Source of the DNA: Lactimicrobium massiliense
GTDB lineage: Bacteria; Bacillota_I; Bacilli_A; Erysipelotrichales; Erysipelotrichaceae
DNA length: 64,000 bases
Assembly: GCF_900343155.1 (NCBI RefSeq)
Contig: NZ_OUNG01000003.1
Location: 186,001 to 250,000 of the forward strand
Direction: 5' to 3'
The notes under the pieces were generated by a model, which worked only from the letters and a program-made list of their open reading frames with translations, had not been told where the DNA came from and searched no databases. Each line of letters starts with the position of its first letter. Positions within the stretch are counted from its first letter, which is position 1. Below are positions 55,551-63,898 of the stretch, in pieces. A program made the translations under genes and the position numbers.

Positions 55551-56405
55551 TTAGAGAACTTTGAAGATTGCCAGGATCAATACCAGAATACCAAGTGCAA
55601 TGCGGTACTTGCCGAATACAGTGAAGTCATGCTTGCGGATATAGGCCATCAGATACTTGATGACAGCCACAGATACCACAAATGAAACAAGCATGCCGAC
55701 CAGCAGGACAAGCCATGCTGCACCGGACATCACAACACCCTTGGCAAGCATCTTGACAATCTTGAGCAAAGAAGCACCGAACATGACCGGAATAGCCATG
55801 TAGAAGGAGAACTCAGCGGCCGTCGGACGGTCAAACTTCAGCAGGGTTGCACCAAGAATCGTAGAACCGGAACGGGAAGTACCCGGAATCAGAGCCAGAC
55901 ACTGGAAGGCACCAACCTCCAGTGCTTTCTTATAGGAAATCTGTCTGATCTCCGTGACTTCATACTGATGCTCTCTCTTCTCCAGGAAGATAAAGGCAAC
56001 ACCATAAGTGATCAAGGCAACAGCAATGACAATCGGCGTGCTCATTTTGGCATCGATCCAGTCATCCAGCAGGAAGCCGACAATGGCGGCCGGAACCGTT
56101 GCCACAATGATCTTGATCCAAAGACGCAGAATACTGCGCTTTCTCTTCTCGGAATAACCCTTTTCAAACGGCCACAGCTTATGCCAGTACAGCAGCATCA
56201 CGGCAATGATGGAGCCAAACTGAATGACAACTTTATACATATCCCAGAAAGCTGTGTTCGCCGCTGCATCTGCCCCGAACACATTCAGCGGCATGAACTT
56301 TTCCAGCAGGATCAAGTGACCGGTTGAACTGATCGGCAGCCATTCGGTCACGCCCTGCACGATGCCAAACACAATGGACTTCAAAATATTCAGTATTACT
56401 GACAT
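55551..56405 (-). CDS. uppP: undecaprenyl-diphosphate phosphatase
   Basis: Recycles the lipid carrier for wall synthesis and gives bacitracin tolerance. 284 residues with about eight membrane helices. Active-site regions are GIVQGVTEWLPISSTGHL near the N-terminus and LIPGTSRSGSTI near residue 175. AAAGGTGG before the ATG at 56405 chooses this start over one four codons upstream. It lies upstream of pyrG on the same strand. Confidence 0.96.
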   Translation of the reverse strand: MSVILNILKSIVFGIVQGVTEWLPISSTGHLILLEKFMPLNVFGADAAANTAFWDMYKVVIQFGSIIAVMLLYWHKLWPFEKGYSEKRKRSILRLWIKIIVATVPAAIVGFLLDDWIDAKMSTPIVIAVALITYGVAFIFLEKREHQYEVTEIRQISYKKALEVGAFQCLALIPGTSRSGSTILGATLLKFDRPTAAEFSFYMAIPVMFGASLLKIVKMLAKGVVMSGAAWLVLLVGMLVSFVVSVAVIKYLMAYIRKHDFTVFGKYRIALGILVLILAIFKVL

Positions 56406-56485
56406 ACGTGTTTCCACCTTTCAAAAACAGACTGGATTATATCACACATCACCATGCATATCCTTAAGATTTATAAACAATGCAT

Positions 56486-57439
56486 TCAATCCTGACCAAG
56501 ATCCATGATGATCATCTTTCCGCCACCATCATCTATGTCCTTCCAGTCTTTCCTGCCGCGCACATCAATGACATCCCCGCCTGGCCAATGATCTTCCAGT
56601 ACTGCCCCGCGCAGATACCCCTGCAGATCATCATACCCTTCTGTATCCCAGAGGATCATCTCCAGCTCCGGATTCTTCTCTTTCAGCTGCTTCAAAAGAC
56701 TGGCACCAATCACGCTTTCTTTCTGATGCAGAGAAACCACATTCATGATCCGGCCGGAATAGTTCATATGATCCAGCCAGAGTGCATCTTCATCACTTTC
56801 CTCACGATGTGCCCATCTTTCCGCACTGAATCCACTGATCGTTTCCGGCATTTCGCCAATGATCTCGATCCCTGCATCAGCCGCTTCCTGACGTATGGCA
56901 TTCCACTGCAGAAACAGTTCATACTGCAGGAATGTCTCATACAGAATGTCATCGGTGAATTCATGCAGATCAATGCTGCCCGTCAGCGGTTCATCCCGAT
57001 ACGCCTGAGGCCATGTCTGCCATGCAGAGCCATTGAATTTCTTTTGAAAGCACGCATAGACCGCTTCATCCCGCAGCCAGTTTTGATAAGCAAAGTTGGC
57101 AAAGTTATAATCCGGTTTGAAATTGTGCCACGCCTGAAAAAACCATGGTCCTTTCATGATCCGGATCTGATCTTTTGACAGTCCTTCTTTCATTCTGGCA
57201 AAAGGTTCTTCGACCAGTTTCTGCTGGTACAGTGTTTCAATATCAAGATATACCGGATCCAGCGCATAGTACGATGTGCAGCTGTCATTCATGGATGCCT
57301 GCAGGCAGGATACATACCATGCATCCATCCCTTTTTCGGCAAGCATATGGACAAACTGCTTCGTCTCTTTGCCAAAAGTGCCGCAGCCTTCCCGCGCCGA
57401 TATCTTTTCCACTGACATTGCAATCCCTGTTTTTCTCAT
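56486..57439 (-). CDS. short GH77-like (4-alpha-glucanotransferase-like) protein
   Basis: 317 residues from the ATG at 57439 (AAGGA upstream). The N-terminus RKTGIAMSVEKISAREGCGTFGKE and segments such as YYALDPVYLDIETL, NWLRDEAVYACFQKKFNG, WQTWPQAYRD and YELFLQWNAIRQEAADAGIEIIGEMPE follow MalQ enzymes in order. It stops about 180 residues short, and the catalytic RxDHFRG region is WLDHMNYSGR, with the nucleophile context altered. It is probably a catalytically changed relative. No other glycogen/maltose genes are nearby. Confidence 0.6.
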   Translation of the reverse strand: MRKTGIAMSVEKISAREGCGTFGKETKQFVHMLAEKGMDAWYVSCLQASMNDSCTSYYALDPVYLDIETLYQQKLVEEPFARMKEGLSKDQIRIMKGPWFFQAWHNFKPDYNFANFAYQNWLRDEAVYACFQKKFNGSAWQTWPQAYRDEPLTGSIDLHEFTDDILYETFLQYELFLQWNAIRQEAADAGIEIIGEMPETISGFSAERWAHREESDEDALWLDHMNYSGRIMNVVSLHQKESVIGASLLKQLKEKNPELEMILWDTEGYDDLQGYLRGAVLEDHWPGGDVIDVRGRKDWKDIDDGGGKMIIMDLGQD

Positions 57440-57510
57440 GTCATTTTCCTTCTTTTTCTTTCCTTTGTAGTGTATCGTTATCACTGTTAAAAGAAAAGCG
57501 AGGAGATTTC

Positions 57511-57984
57511 ATGGTAATTATTGAAATGGAAGACGGCAGTCAGATCAAGATTGAGCTCGATGATCAGGCAGCCCCGATTACAGCGGCTAATTTCCGCAAA
57601 CTGGTCAAGGAAGGCTTCTATGACGGCCTGACCTTCCACCGTATTATCAAAGGATTCATGATCCAGGGCGGCGATCCCTTAGGAAACGGCACTGGCGGTG
57701 CCAAAGAGAACATCAAGGGTGAATTTGCCGCCAATGGCGTGAACAATCCTATTCATCATGTCCGCGGTGTGATTTCCATGGCCAGAGCCCAGGATTACAA
57801 CTCTGCCAGCAGCCAGTTCTTCATCATGCATGATGATGCCCCATATCTGGATGGTCAGTACGCTGCCTTCGGCCATGTTGTAGAAGGCATGGATGTTGTT
57901 GATCATATTGCCAACACGCCAACCAACTTCATGGACCGTCCGAATCAGCCGGTCATCATGAAGAAAGTCTGGATTGAAGAATAA
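57511..57984 (+). CDS. cyclophilin-type peptidyl-prolyl cis-trans isomerase
   Basis: Cytoplasmic folding catalyst of 157 residues. GAGGAG precedes the ATG at 57511. Active-site segments FHRIIKGFMIQGGDP, GVISMARAQD, SSQFFI and FGHVVEGMDVVD are all present. There is no signal peptide. It is divergent from the GH77-like gene. Confidence 0.95.
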   Translation: MVIIEMEDGSQIKIELDDQAAPITAANFRKLVKEGFYDGLTFHRIIKGFMIQGGDPLGNGTGGAKENIKGEFAANGVNNPIHHVRGVISMARAQDYNSASSQFFIMHDDAPYLDGQYAAFGHVVEGMDVVDHIANTPTNFMDRPNQPVIMKKVWIEE

Positions 57985-57995
57985 ACAGAACGCAA

Positions 57996-58045
57996 AAAAG
58001 GAACGGTGGGAGCCTGCAGAAATCTGCAGTTCTCATCGTTCTTTT
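57996..58045. terminator. bidirectional terminator between cyclophilin and GH4 genes
   Basis: AAAAGGAACG...CTGCAG-aaat-CTGCAG...CGTTCTTTT, a long stem with A and T runs on the two sides, placed between convergent genes. Confidence 0.85.
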
Positions 58046-58054
58046 GATAACTGC

Positions 58055-59443
58055 TTAAAGTCCCTTCTCACACAGCTGGCGTGCTGTTTCATCCTGCACT
58101 GTCACACCAGCCTGCTTCAGTTCCTCGATCTTATCATGAAAGTTCGGCAGATACTTCTCATTGGCTACCAGCATCTCATTGAGCAGATCCTGGGCACACT
58201 GGCCATGATCCACCAGCGGATTGATCTGGAAAGCCTCCAGTGCCTTGCCATAGTCGCCATGCAGTGCTGCATCGATGATGGTTTCTTCCATGGCCTTCAT
58301 CAGCTGCACCATACCTCTGACCGCCGGTTCCATCCTGCCAAAGGCAATCGGCTCAGCACCATGACGGGTAATTCTGGCACTGACTTCCACAATGGCCTGT
58401 GGATCCAGATCCACAAGTGCACCCTTGTTTTCTGTAGAAACAACCATGACCCTGCCCGTATCATTATAGATGGCATTGATCGTCTCACAGGCCGCATCGC
58501 TGTAATACTTGCCGCCGCGCTTGCCAAGCAGTTCAGGCATTTCATGAAGAGCAGGATCCTTGTACAGCTCAAACAGCTGATGCTCTACTTCCTTGACCAT
58601 CTCCGCACGTGTCTTATGTTCGGCATAATCCTCCAGCTCCTTCTTTCTCATCTGACTGGTCAGGTAATAATAGCGATGATAGCCGCACGGCAGGCAGTCC
58701 ATGCTTAACAGCTGATCCAGCAGGAACTTTTCATTCTGGATATTTGCCATGTTGGACTTGTCATCCTTCATCATGGCACGGGCAATCTCATGGGTTACCT
58801 CCTGGCCTGTCTTTTTGTCATAGGCACGGTGGAAGTGGAAATGGTTCAGACCGCCGAACACAAAGTCCAGATCACCTTCCTTTTTGCCAATCATGACCGG
58901 CTCATTCTTCATGATATTCACCGGCACATTGCAAAGACCGATGCACTTCTTCCAGCCGCACTGTCTGATGACAGTCTCTGTGATCATGCCGCTGGGATTG
59001 GTAAAGTTGATCAGCCATGCATTCGGGCACAGTTCCTTCATATCCTGGATAATCTGGGCAATCACCGGTGCTGTGCGCAGCAGCTTGAACATACCGCCGG
59101 CACCATTGGTCTCCTGACCGATCATGCCATGGCTTAACGGAATACGCTCATCCTTGATACGTGCATTGAGCAGGCCGACGCGGAACTGTGTTGTCACAAA
59201 GTCCGCATCCTTCAAAGCCTCTCTTCTGTCCAGAGTCAGATGCACCTTGACATCATAGCCAGACGCATCCCACATTCTCTGAGCAAGTGCACCAACAATC
59301 TCCAGCTTCTTCTTACCATCAGGAATATCCACCAGCCAGATCTCTCTGATGGGCAGTGTGTTATACCGCTTGATAAATCCCTGCATCAATTCCGGCGTAT
59401 AGCTGGAACCACCGCCAATTGTTACAATCTTAACACCTTTCAT
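58055..59443 (-). CDS. family 4 glycosidase (6-phospho-beta-glucosidase type)
   Basis: Hydrolyses phosphorylated disaccharides with NAD+ and a divalent metal. 462 residues from the ATG at 59443 (CAGGAGGAAG upstream). NAD-binding VTIGGGSSYTPELMQGF, NFTNPSGMITE, metal site GLCNVP and NHFHF, and VEVSARI near the C-terminus fit 6-phospho-beta-glucosidases better than alpha-type enzymes, but the exact sugar is not certain. The RpiR-type gene is divergent, and no PTS genes are nearby. Confidence 0.9.
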   Translation of the reverse strand: MKGVKIVTIGGGSSYTPELMQGFIKRYNTLPIREIWLVDIPDGKKKLEIVGALAQRMWDASGYDVKVHLTLDRREALKDADFVTTQFRVGLLNARIKDERIPLSHGMIGQETNGAGGMFKLLRTAPVIAQIIQDMKELCPNAWLINFTNPSGMITETVIRQCGWKKCIGLCNVPVNIMKNEPVMIGKKEGDLDFVFGGLNHFHFHRAYDKKTGQEVTHEIARAMMKDDKSNMANIQNEKFLLDQLLSMDCLPCGYHRYYYLTSQMRKKELEDYAEHKTRAEMVKEVEHQLFELYKDPALHEMPELLGKRGGKYYSDAACETINAIYNDTGRVMVVSTENKGALVDLDPQAIVEVSARITRHGAEPIAFGRMEPAVRGMVQLMKAMEETIIDAALHGDYGKALEAFQINPLVDHGQCAQDLLNEMLVANEKYLPNFHDKIEELKQAGVTVQDETARQLCEKGL

Positions 59444-59540
59444 TTGATTTCTTCCTCCTGGCTTTGATGATAGGCACACATGAAAAAATGAGAAGAGAGG
59501 AAAGAACGGTTGGCATTTTGTGCCGGCATATCTTACTTTT

Positions 59541-59570
59541 TTGATATTTATTCCGGCATCATGTTACAAT
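59541..59570 (+). promoter_or_regulatory. promoter of the RpiR-type gene (probably leaderless)
   Basis: TTGATA (59541-59546), 18-bp spacer, TACAAT (59565-59570). The ATG at 59577 starts six bases after the -10, so transcription should begin at or next to the start codon. Confidence 0.6.
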
Positions 59571-59576
59571 ACGGTC

Positions 59577-60395
59577 ATGAATCTCAATACAGCGCTCAAA
59601 GAAAAAGACGGCTTCAGTGAGAATGAAGCCAGAATCGCAGACTACATTCTTTCCCACAAGGATGCCGTGCTGCAGATGCCGATTCAAAAGCTGGCCAGGG
59701 AGACCTACACTTCCACCAGTGCCATCATGCGGCTTTGTGCCAAACTGCAAACAAGCGGCTATCGTCAGTTCAAGATTCTCTATGCCCAGCAGCTGGCTGA
59801 AAACACCAACGATGCCGTAGATCCCAACTTTCCGTTTTCCCGCTATGATTCCACATCTGAAATTGCAACAAGCCTTGCCAATCTGAGCACGGAAACCCTG
59901 CGCGCAGCCAGGAATACACTGTCTCTGGAAGATATGCACAAAGCCTGTCTTGCCATTCACAATGCCAGACAGACAGCGATCTTTGGTGTTGGCGATGCCT
60001 ACCTTGCCGGTCTGATGTTTCAGGCCCGCATGATCCGGGCAGGCACGGTATGTCTGGCCACGCCGGTATATGGTGAGCAGCACCATCTGGCCCAGACCAT
60101 GCACAAAGAAGACTGTGCCCTGTTTCTGTCCTATTCCGGTACAACAAGAGAAACAGTAAGCTGTGCCCAGGCTGCCCGAGCCAACCATGCCAGACTTGTC
60201 TGCATCACGGCCAATGCCAGTTCTCCCCTGGCAAAACTGTGCCATGTGGTGCTGGTGCTGCCGGCAAAAGAAAATAAATTTCACCGCATTGCCTCGTTCT
60301 TTTCTGAAGAAGCGATGACCTATTATCTGAATATCATGTATGCCTGTCTGTATGTCATGGACTATGATGCCCACATCCGTAAGTCCATTGACTGA
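59577..60395 (+). CDS. MurR/RpiR-family sugar-phosphate-responsive regulator
   Basis: 272 residues: N-terminal HTH_6 domain (SENEARIADYILSHKDAVLQM, TYTSTSAIMRLCAKL) and a C-terminal SIS domain (TAIFGVGDAYLAGLMFQAR, LSYSGTTRETVSCAQAAR). It probably senses a phosphorylated sugar and controls the divergent GH4 gene. The ATG at 59577 was chosen over an upstream in-frame ATG at 59520 because of the promoter position. No ribosome binding site precedes it. Confidence 0.9.
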   Translation: MNLNTALKEKDGFSENEARIADYILSHKDAVLQMPIQKLARETYTSTSAIMRLCAKLQTSGYRQFKILYAQQLAENTNDAVDPNFPFSRYDSTSEIATSLANLSTETLRAARNTLSLEDMHKACLAIHNARQTAIFGVGDAYLAGLMFQARMIRAGTVCLATPVYGEQHHLAQTMHKEDCALFLSYSGTTRETVSCAQAARANHARLVCITANASSPLAKLCHVVLVLPAKENKFHRIASFFSEEAMTYYLNIMYACLYVMDYDAHIRKSID

Positions 60396-60404
60396 TCTTT
60401 CTGC

Positions 60405-60410
60405 TACAAT
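60405..60410 (+). promoter_or_regulatory. extended -10 of dacA (probably leaderless)
   Basis: TGC-TACAAT, with ATG six bases later at 60417. No ribosome binding site is visible. Same spacing as the gene upstream. Confidence 0.5.
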
Positions 60411-60416
60411 AGCCCC

Positions 60417-61595
60417 ATGAACATCACAAAACTGATAGCTGCGGCAGTTCTGTCTGCCAATACAGTGAGTACTCCTGTATCAACTGTCATCCAGAAACAA
60501 GATGACAGTGCTTCTTACCTCCAGCTGGATGTCATCCTGCAGAGTGATGATGCCTATGTCATCGATGCAGAGAACGGACAGGTCCTGCTGGATCAAAACA
60601 GTGAGGCAAAGATTTATCCTGCTTCCATGACCAAGATCATGACGGCAGTTGTTGTGCTGGAATCCGGTCTGTCTCTGGATCAGACCGTGACAATCACGGA
60701 TGAGATGCTGGACGGGCTGTATGAAGCTGAGGCCGCTGTGGTTGGCTACAGTGCGGGTGATACACCAACTGTGCGTGATCTGCTGTATGGTGCATTGCTG
60801 CCATCAGGTGCAGATGCTGTCAATGCACTTGCCTATGCCGCCAGCGGCTCCATTGACAAGTTTGTGGAAGCCATGAACCAGAAGGCAGAAGAGCTGGGCA
60901 TGGACAATACCCACTTTGTCAATCCAACCGGCCTGCATGATGAAAATCACTACTCCACGTGTAAAGATATCGCCACGCTGACAAACTATGCCGTCCAAAA
61001 CGAGACGTTCCGGGAAATTTTCTCTTCCTCTTCCTATACGGATACCCTGGGCAATCTGATGTATTCGACGGTGGCAGGTGCCATTGAACGCGATCATATC
61101 TCATTGCCAGGCTTTGTCGGAGATAAAACCGGCTATACGGATGATGCGGGCCATTGCATGGCCTCCTACAGTGAGCTTAATGGCATGAAAATCATCATCG
61201 TCACTGCCCATGCCATGACCGATATCTATGCCACATCCCATCTGCAGGATGCCTCCACAATACTGAATGCTCTGAACAGCTGGTCAAGAAAGACCGTTGT
61301 CAGTACGGGGGATACACTGGGCAGCTATATCGCAGAGAAAGTCATTGGCAGGATGGAAGAAACCATCACAAGCAGTGAAGATATTACTGCCGATGTGCCG
61401 GATGATGCCAAGATTGCTGTCACGACAGATCTTGCCAACAGTTACACAGCCACAAATCAAAACCAGACAAAGCAGCTCAACATTACAGTGACAGCCGATG
61501 GAAAGACTGTTGCAGAAACAGCACAGACATTCACCATTCCAAAAGCCAATGATTTCTTCAACCGTATTCTTATCTTCTTCCGTGATCTGTTTTAG
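60417..61595 (+). CDS. dacA: D-alanyl-D-alanine carboxypeptidase (PBP5 type)
   Basis: 392 residues. A short hydrophobic leader at the N-terminus, then the penicillin-binding fold with the nucleophile Ser in YPASMTKIM, LLPSGADAVN (SxN-type) and DKTGYTDDAGH. A beta-rich C-terminal domain ends in FFNRILIFFRDLF, an amphipathic helix like the membrane anchor of PBP5. It trims the terminal D-Ala from peptidoglycan stem peptides. Its 3' end overlaps the convergent SDR gene by 26 bp. Confidence 0.93.
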   Translation: MNITKLIAAAVLSANTVSTPVSTVIQKQDDSASYLQLDVILQSDDAYVIDAENGQVLLDQNSEAKIYPASMTKIMTAVVVLESGLSLDQTVTITDEMLDGLYEAEAAVVGYSAGDTPTVRDLLYGALLPSGADAVNALAYAASGSIDKFVEAMNQKAEELGMDNTHFVNPTGLHDENHYSTCKDIATLTNYAVQNETFREIFSSSSYTDTLGNLMYSTVAGAIERDHISLPGFVGDKTGYTDDAGHCMASYSELNGMKIIIVTAHAMTDIYATSHLQDASTILNALNSWSRKTVVSTGDTLGSYIAEKVIGRMEETITSSEDITADVPDDAKIAVTTDLANSYTATNQNQTKQLNITVTADGKTVAETAQTFTIPKANDFFNRILIFFRDLF

Positions 61596-62331
61596 GCTTC
61601 TTCATGAAGGAAAGATATTTCATCTTCACGCCGGAAGGCACCGCACAAAGCAGTTTGTTCAAAGAACCGATGACGACAACGGTTCTTTTTTGATATGTGC
61701 GCAGAATGACATCTGCCACATGCTGGGCACTTGTATGATATACAGACATGCGGCCGCCGCTTTTTGCATAGAAAGCAGTATCGACAGGGCCCGGGCAGAC
61801 ACAGCATACATGAACGCCATATGGCTTCATTTCCACTTCCAGAGCACGGCTGTAGGAAAGCACAAATGACTTGGAGGCATAGTAGGACGCAATATAAGGA
61901 CCAGGCTGAAAAGCACCCGTGGAAGACAGATTGATGATTGTACCATGTCCGCGCTCACACATATCTTTTCCAAACAGCTTGCACAGATCCATGACAGCTT
62001 TGATGTTGAGATCCACCAGGATATCCTCCTTTTCAATATCCTGATCAATGGCTTTTCCTGCAAAGCCAATGCCGGCATTATTCACCAGAATCTCAACACG
62101 CTTGTCCTTCACAGTTTCATACAGCCGCATGAGCTGCTCATGGCTGGAAAGATCACAGGCATACACATCCACACAGATGCCATATCTTTCTTCCAGCCTG
62201 CGCTTCACTTCTGTCAGGGCATCATGATGGCGGGCACAAAGCACCAGATCACTGCCCTCTTTGGCAAACCGTTCCGCAAGCGCACAGCCGATGCCCATCG
62301 TAGCCCCGGTTATCAGTACAGTCTTCTTCAT
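61570..62331 (-). CDS. short-chain dehydrogenase/reductase
   Basis: NAD(P)-dependent oxidoreductase of 253 residues with TGATMGIGCALAERF (cofactor loop), NNAGIG, the catalytic Ser in NLSSTGAF and YYASKSF (YxxxK). The C-terminus is basic (MKKPKTDHGRR). Substrate unknown. The ATG at 62331 was chosen because the Rossmann strand begins there. It is convergent with dacA. Confidence 0.88.
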   Translation of the reverse strand: MKKTVLITGATMGIGCALAERFAKEGSDLVLCARHHDALTEVKRRLEERYGICVDVYACDLSSHEQLMRLYETVKDKRVEILVNNAGIGFAGKAIDQDIEKEDILVDLNIKAVMDLCKLFGKDMCERGHGTIINLSSTGAFQPGPYIASYYASKSFVLSYSRALEVEMKPYGVHVCCVCPGPVDTAFYAKSGGRMSVYHTSAQHVADVILRTYQKRTVVVIGSLNKLLCAVPSGVKMKYLSFMKKPKTDHGRR

Positions 62332-62434
62332 CACCGTTATCCTACCAGAATGATGTGATCCATTCACAAAATTGTTCACGTTCTTTTCACTCTGCTTTCA
62401 ATGTTTCAGCACAGACCGGAAGTATTATAAGATC

Positions 62435-62575
62435 ATCAAAAGAAAGGAGGAACCAATCAATCAGCCGCAGCCATGCTGGCAATCGCATCAAAGTAAACAA
62501 AAAACATATAACTTTCCCTCTCAAGAAATACGAAAACGGCCAGAACAATCCCCTTTCAGCGGCCGTTTTCATTTT
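62435..62575 (+). other. short transcript-like region without a clear gene
   Basis: AAAGGAGG at about 62440 is a perfect ribosome binding site, but no ATG, GTG or TTG follows at a useful distance. A strong terminator, AAACGGCC / GGCCGTTT (about 62531-62568), follows. It could be a small RNA, a leader, or a gene with an ATC/ATT start. Confidence 0.35.
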
Positions 62576-62622
62576 GTCTGCACAAAACAAACCTATGCTA
62601 AAATCAGGAAAAGGAGATTGCT

Positions 62623-63609
62623 ATGATTTATCCGTCTTTTCTAAAACCAGGTGATACGATCGGCATCTGTGCTCCCAGCGCAGGTGTTGGTGACAAGCTT
62701 GAAAGCTATGATGCTTCCCTTGCCGTATTAAAGCAGCAGGGATACAGAATCAAAGAAACAGCATCGGTCAGGAATGCAGATCAGCGCAGTGCCGATGCAA
62801 AAACACGCGGACAGGAGTTCAGCCAACTGCTGAAAGATCCTGATGTAAACATGGTTCTTTCGGCTGCCGGCGGTGACTTTCTCAATGAAATGATTCCGTA
62901 TGCAGACTTTTCTGTGCTGAAGAAACATCCCAAGTGGATCATGGGTGCCTCTGACCCGACTGGCCTTCTGTATCCTGCCACAACCATCTGTGATGTGGCA
63001 TCGCTGTATGGCATGAATGCCGGCAGCTTTGATCTTGGTACAAAATGGGACTACATTGCCAATGCTCTGGAAGTCATGAAAGGAAAAAGGATGGAAGAGC
63101 ACAGCTTTCCACGCCATATGGCCAAAGCCAAATTTCTGGTAGATAAACCTGCCTATGACAGCGATACGCAATGGCAGAGTGAACAGGATCACTTTGTGGC
63201 AAAAGGCCGCTGCATCGGCGGCTGTATTGATGGTCTCAAGGATCTGATCGGCACACCTTATGAAGATACAAAAGGCTTTGTGGAAAGATACAAAGAAGAT
63301 GGCCAGATTTTCTACTTTGACAACTTTGCACTGTCGGCAGAAAATTTCTACCGCACATTGAAACAGTTCCGCTATGCCGGCTGGTTTGAACATACAAATG
63401 CTGTATTGATCGGCAGAGTGCTGTTTCCGTCTTCTGAAACCGGCATGACCTATGAAGAAGCAGCCAGAATGGCGCTGGAAGGCATTCCGTATGTTCTGGA
63501 AGCAGATATCGGCCATACGATCCCATGCATGATCATGATCAATGGCGCCATGCTTGAAGTGCAGTATGACCACGGCCATGCCACGCTGAAATTTGCATGT
63601 AAAGAATAA
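62623..63609 (+). CDS. S66-family LD-carboxypeptidase
   Basis: 328 residues from the ATG at 62623 (AAAGGAG upstream). Family marks are LKPGDTIGICAPSAGVGD at the start, LSAAGGDFLNEMIPY, the nucleophile Ser in WIMGASDPTGLLY, and GRCIGGCIDGLKDLIGT with a catalytic Glu/His pair further on. It cuts murein tetrapeptides between L- and D-residues; the MccF self-immunity branch of the family is a possible alternative. An extended -10 (TATGCTAAAAT) lies just upstream. Confidence 0.9.
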   Translation: MIYPSFLKPGDTIGICAPSAGVGDKLESYDASLAVLKQQGYRIKETASVRNADQRSADAKTRGQEFSQLLKDPDVNMVLSAAGGDFLNEMIPYADFSVLKKHPKWIMGASDPTGLLYPATTICDVASLYGMNAGSFDLGTKWDYIANALEVMKGKRMEEHSFPRHMAKAKFLVDKPAYDSDTQWQSEQDHFVAKGRCIGGCIDGLKDLIGTPYEDTKGFVERYKEDGQIFYFDNFALSAENFYRTLKQFRYAGWFEHTNAVLIGRVLFPSSETGMTYEEAARMALEGIPYVLEADIGHTIPCMIMINGAMLEVQYDHGHATLKFACKE

Positions 63610-63637
63610 GTGCAGTGTGGTAGAATATCTCATGTAT

Positions 63638-63713
63638 GGGGCCATAGCTCAGCTGGGAGAGCGCATGGTTCGCAATCATGAGGTCGCGAGTTCGATCCTC
63701 GTTGGCTCCACCA
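63638..63713 (+). tRNA. tRNA-Ala (CGC anticodon), CCA encoded
   Basis: Full cloverleaf of 76 nt: acceptor GGGGCCA / TGGCTCC with the alanine identity pair G3-T70, D arm GCTCAGCTGGGAGAGC, anticodon loop TTCGCAA in a CATGG/TCATG stem, T arm CGAGTTCGATCCTCG, and the 3' ACCA encoded. It starts 28 bp after the carboxypeptidase stop. Confidence 0.95.
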
Positions 63714-63720
63714 AAAATTT

Positions 63721-63758
63721 GTTACTCGAAATTTTATCCTTAAAAAAATTTGAGTAAC
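63721..63758. repeat. inverted repeat downstream of the tRNA
   Basis: GTTACTCgAAATTT and AAATTTgAGTAAC form a long stem about 8 bp after the tRNA end. It may be a processing/termination structure or part of an attachment site of the element that starts to the right. Confidence 0.45.
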
Positions 63759-63781
63759 TTCGCATAAATGTGGAATTATCC

Positions 63782-63825
63782 GCAAAAAGGCCGCATCCGT
63801 GAGAGTTCTGGATGCGGCCTTTTGC
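63782..63825. terminator. bidirectional terminator
   Basis: GCAAAAAGGCCGCATCC / GGATGCGGCCTTTTGC with an 11-nt loop and A/T runs on both sides. It ends the tRNA transcript from the left and the recombinase gene from the right. Confidence 0.85.
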
Positions 63826-63898
63826 AATGTCTTGTGTTTGTTCTGTATTTTCCGACGCCTCCTGTTTTGCCGGAGCGAGGATTGAATCAAACGGAGGT

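Noticed and set aside
62372-62626. 84-codon frame upstream of the LD-carboxypeptidase
   Set aside because: It reads through a strong terminator, has a Lys/Gln/Phe-rich chance-like composition and overlaps the next gene's start.
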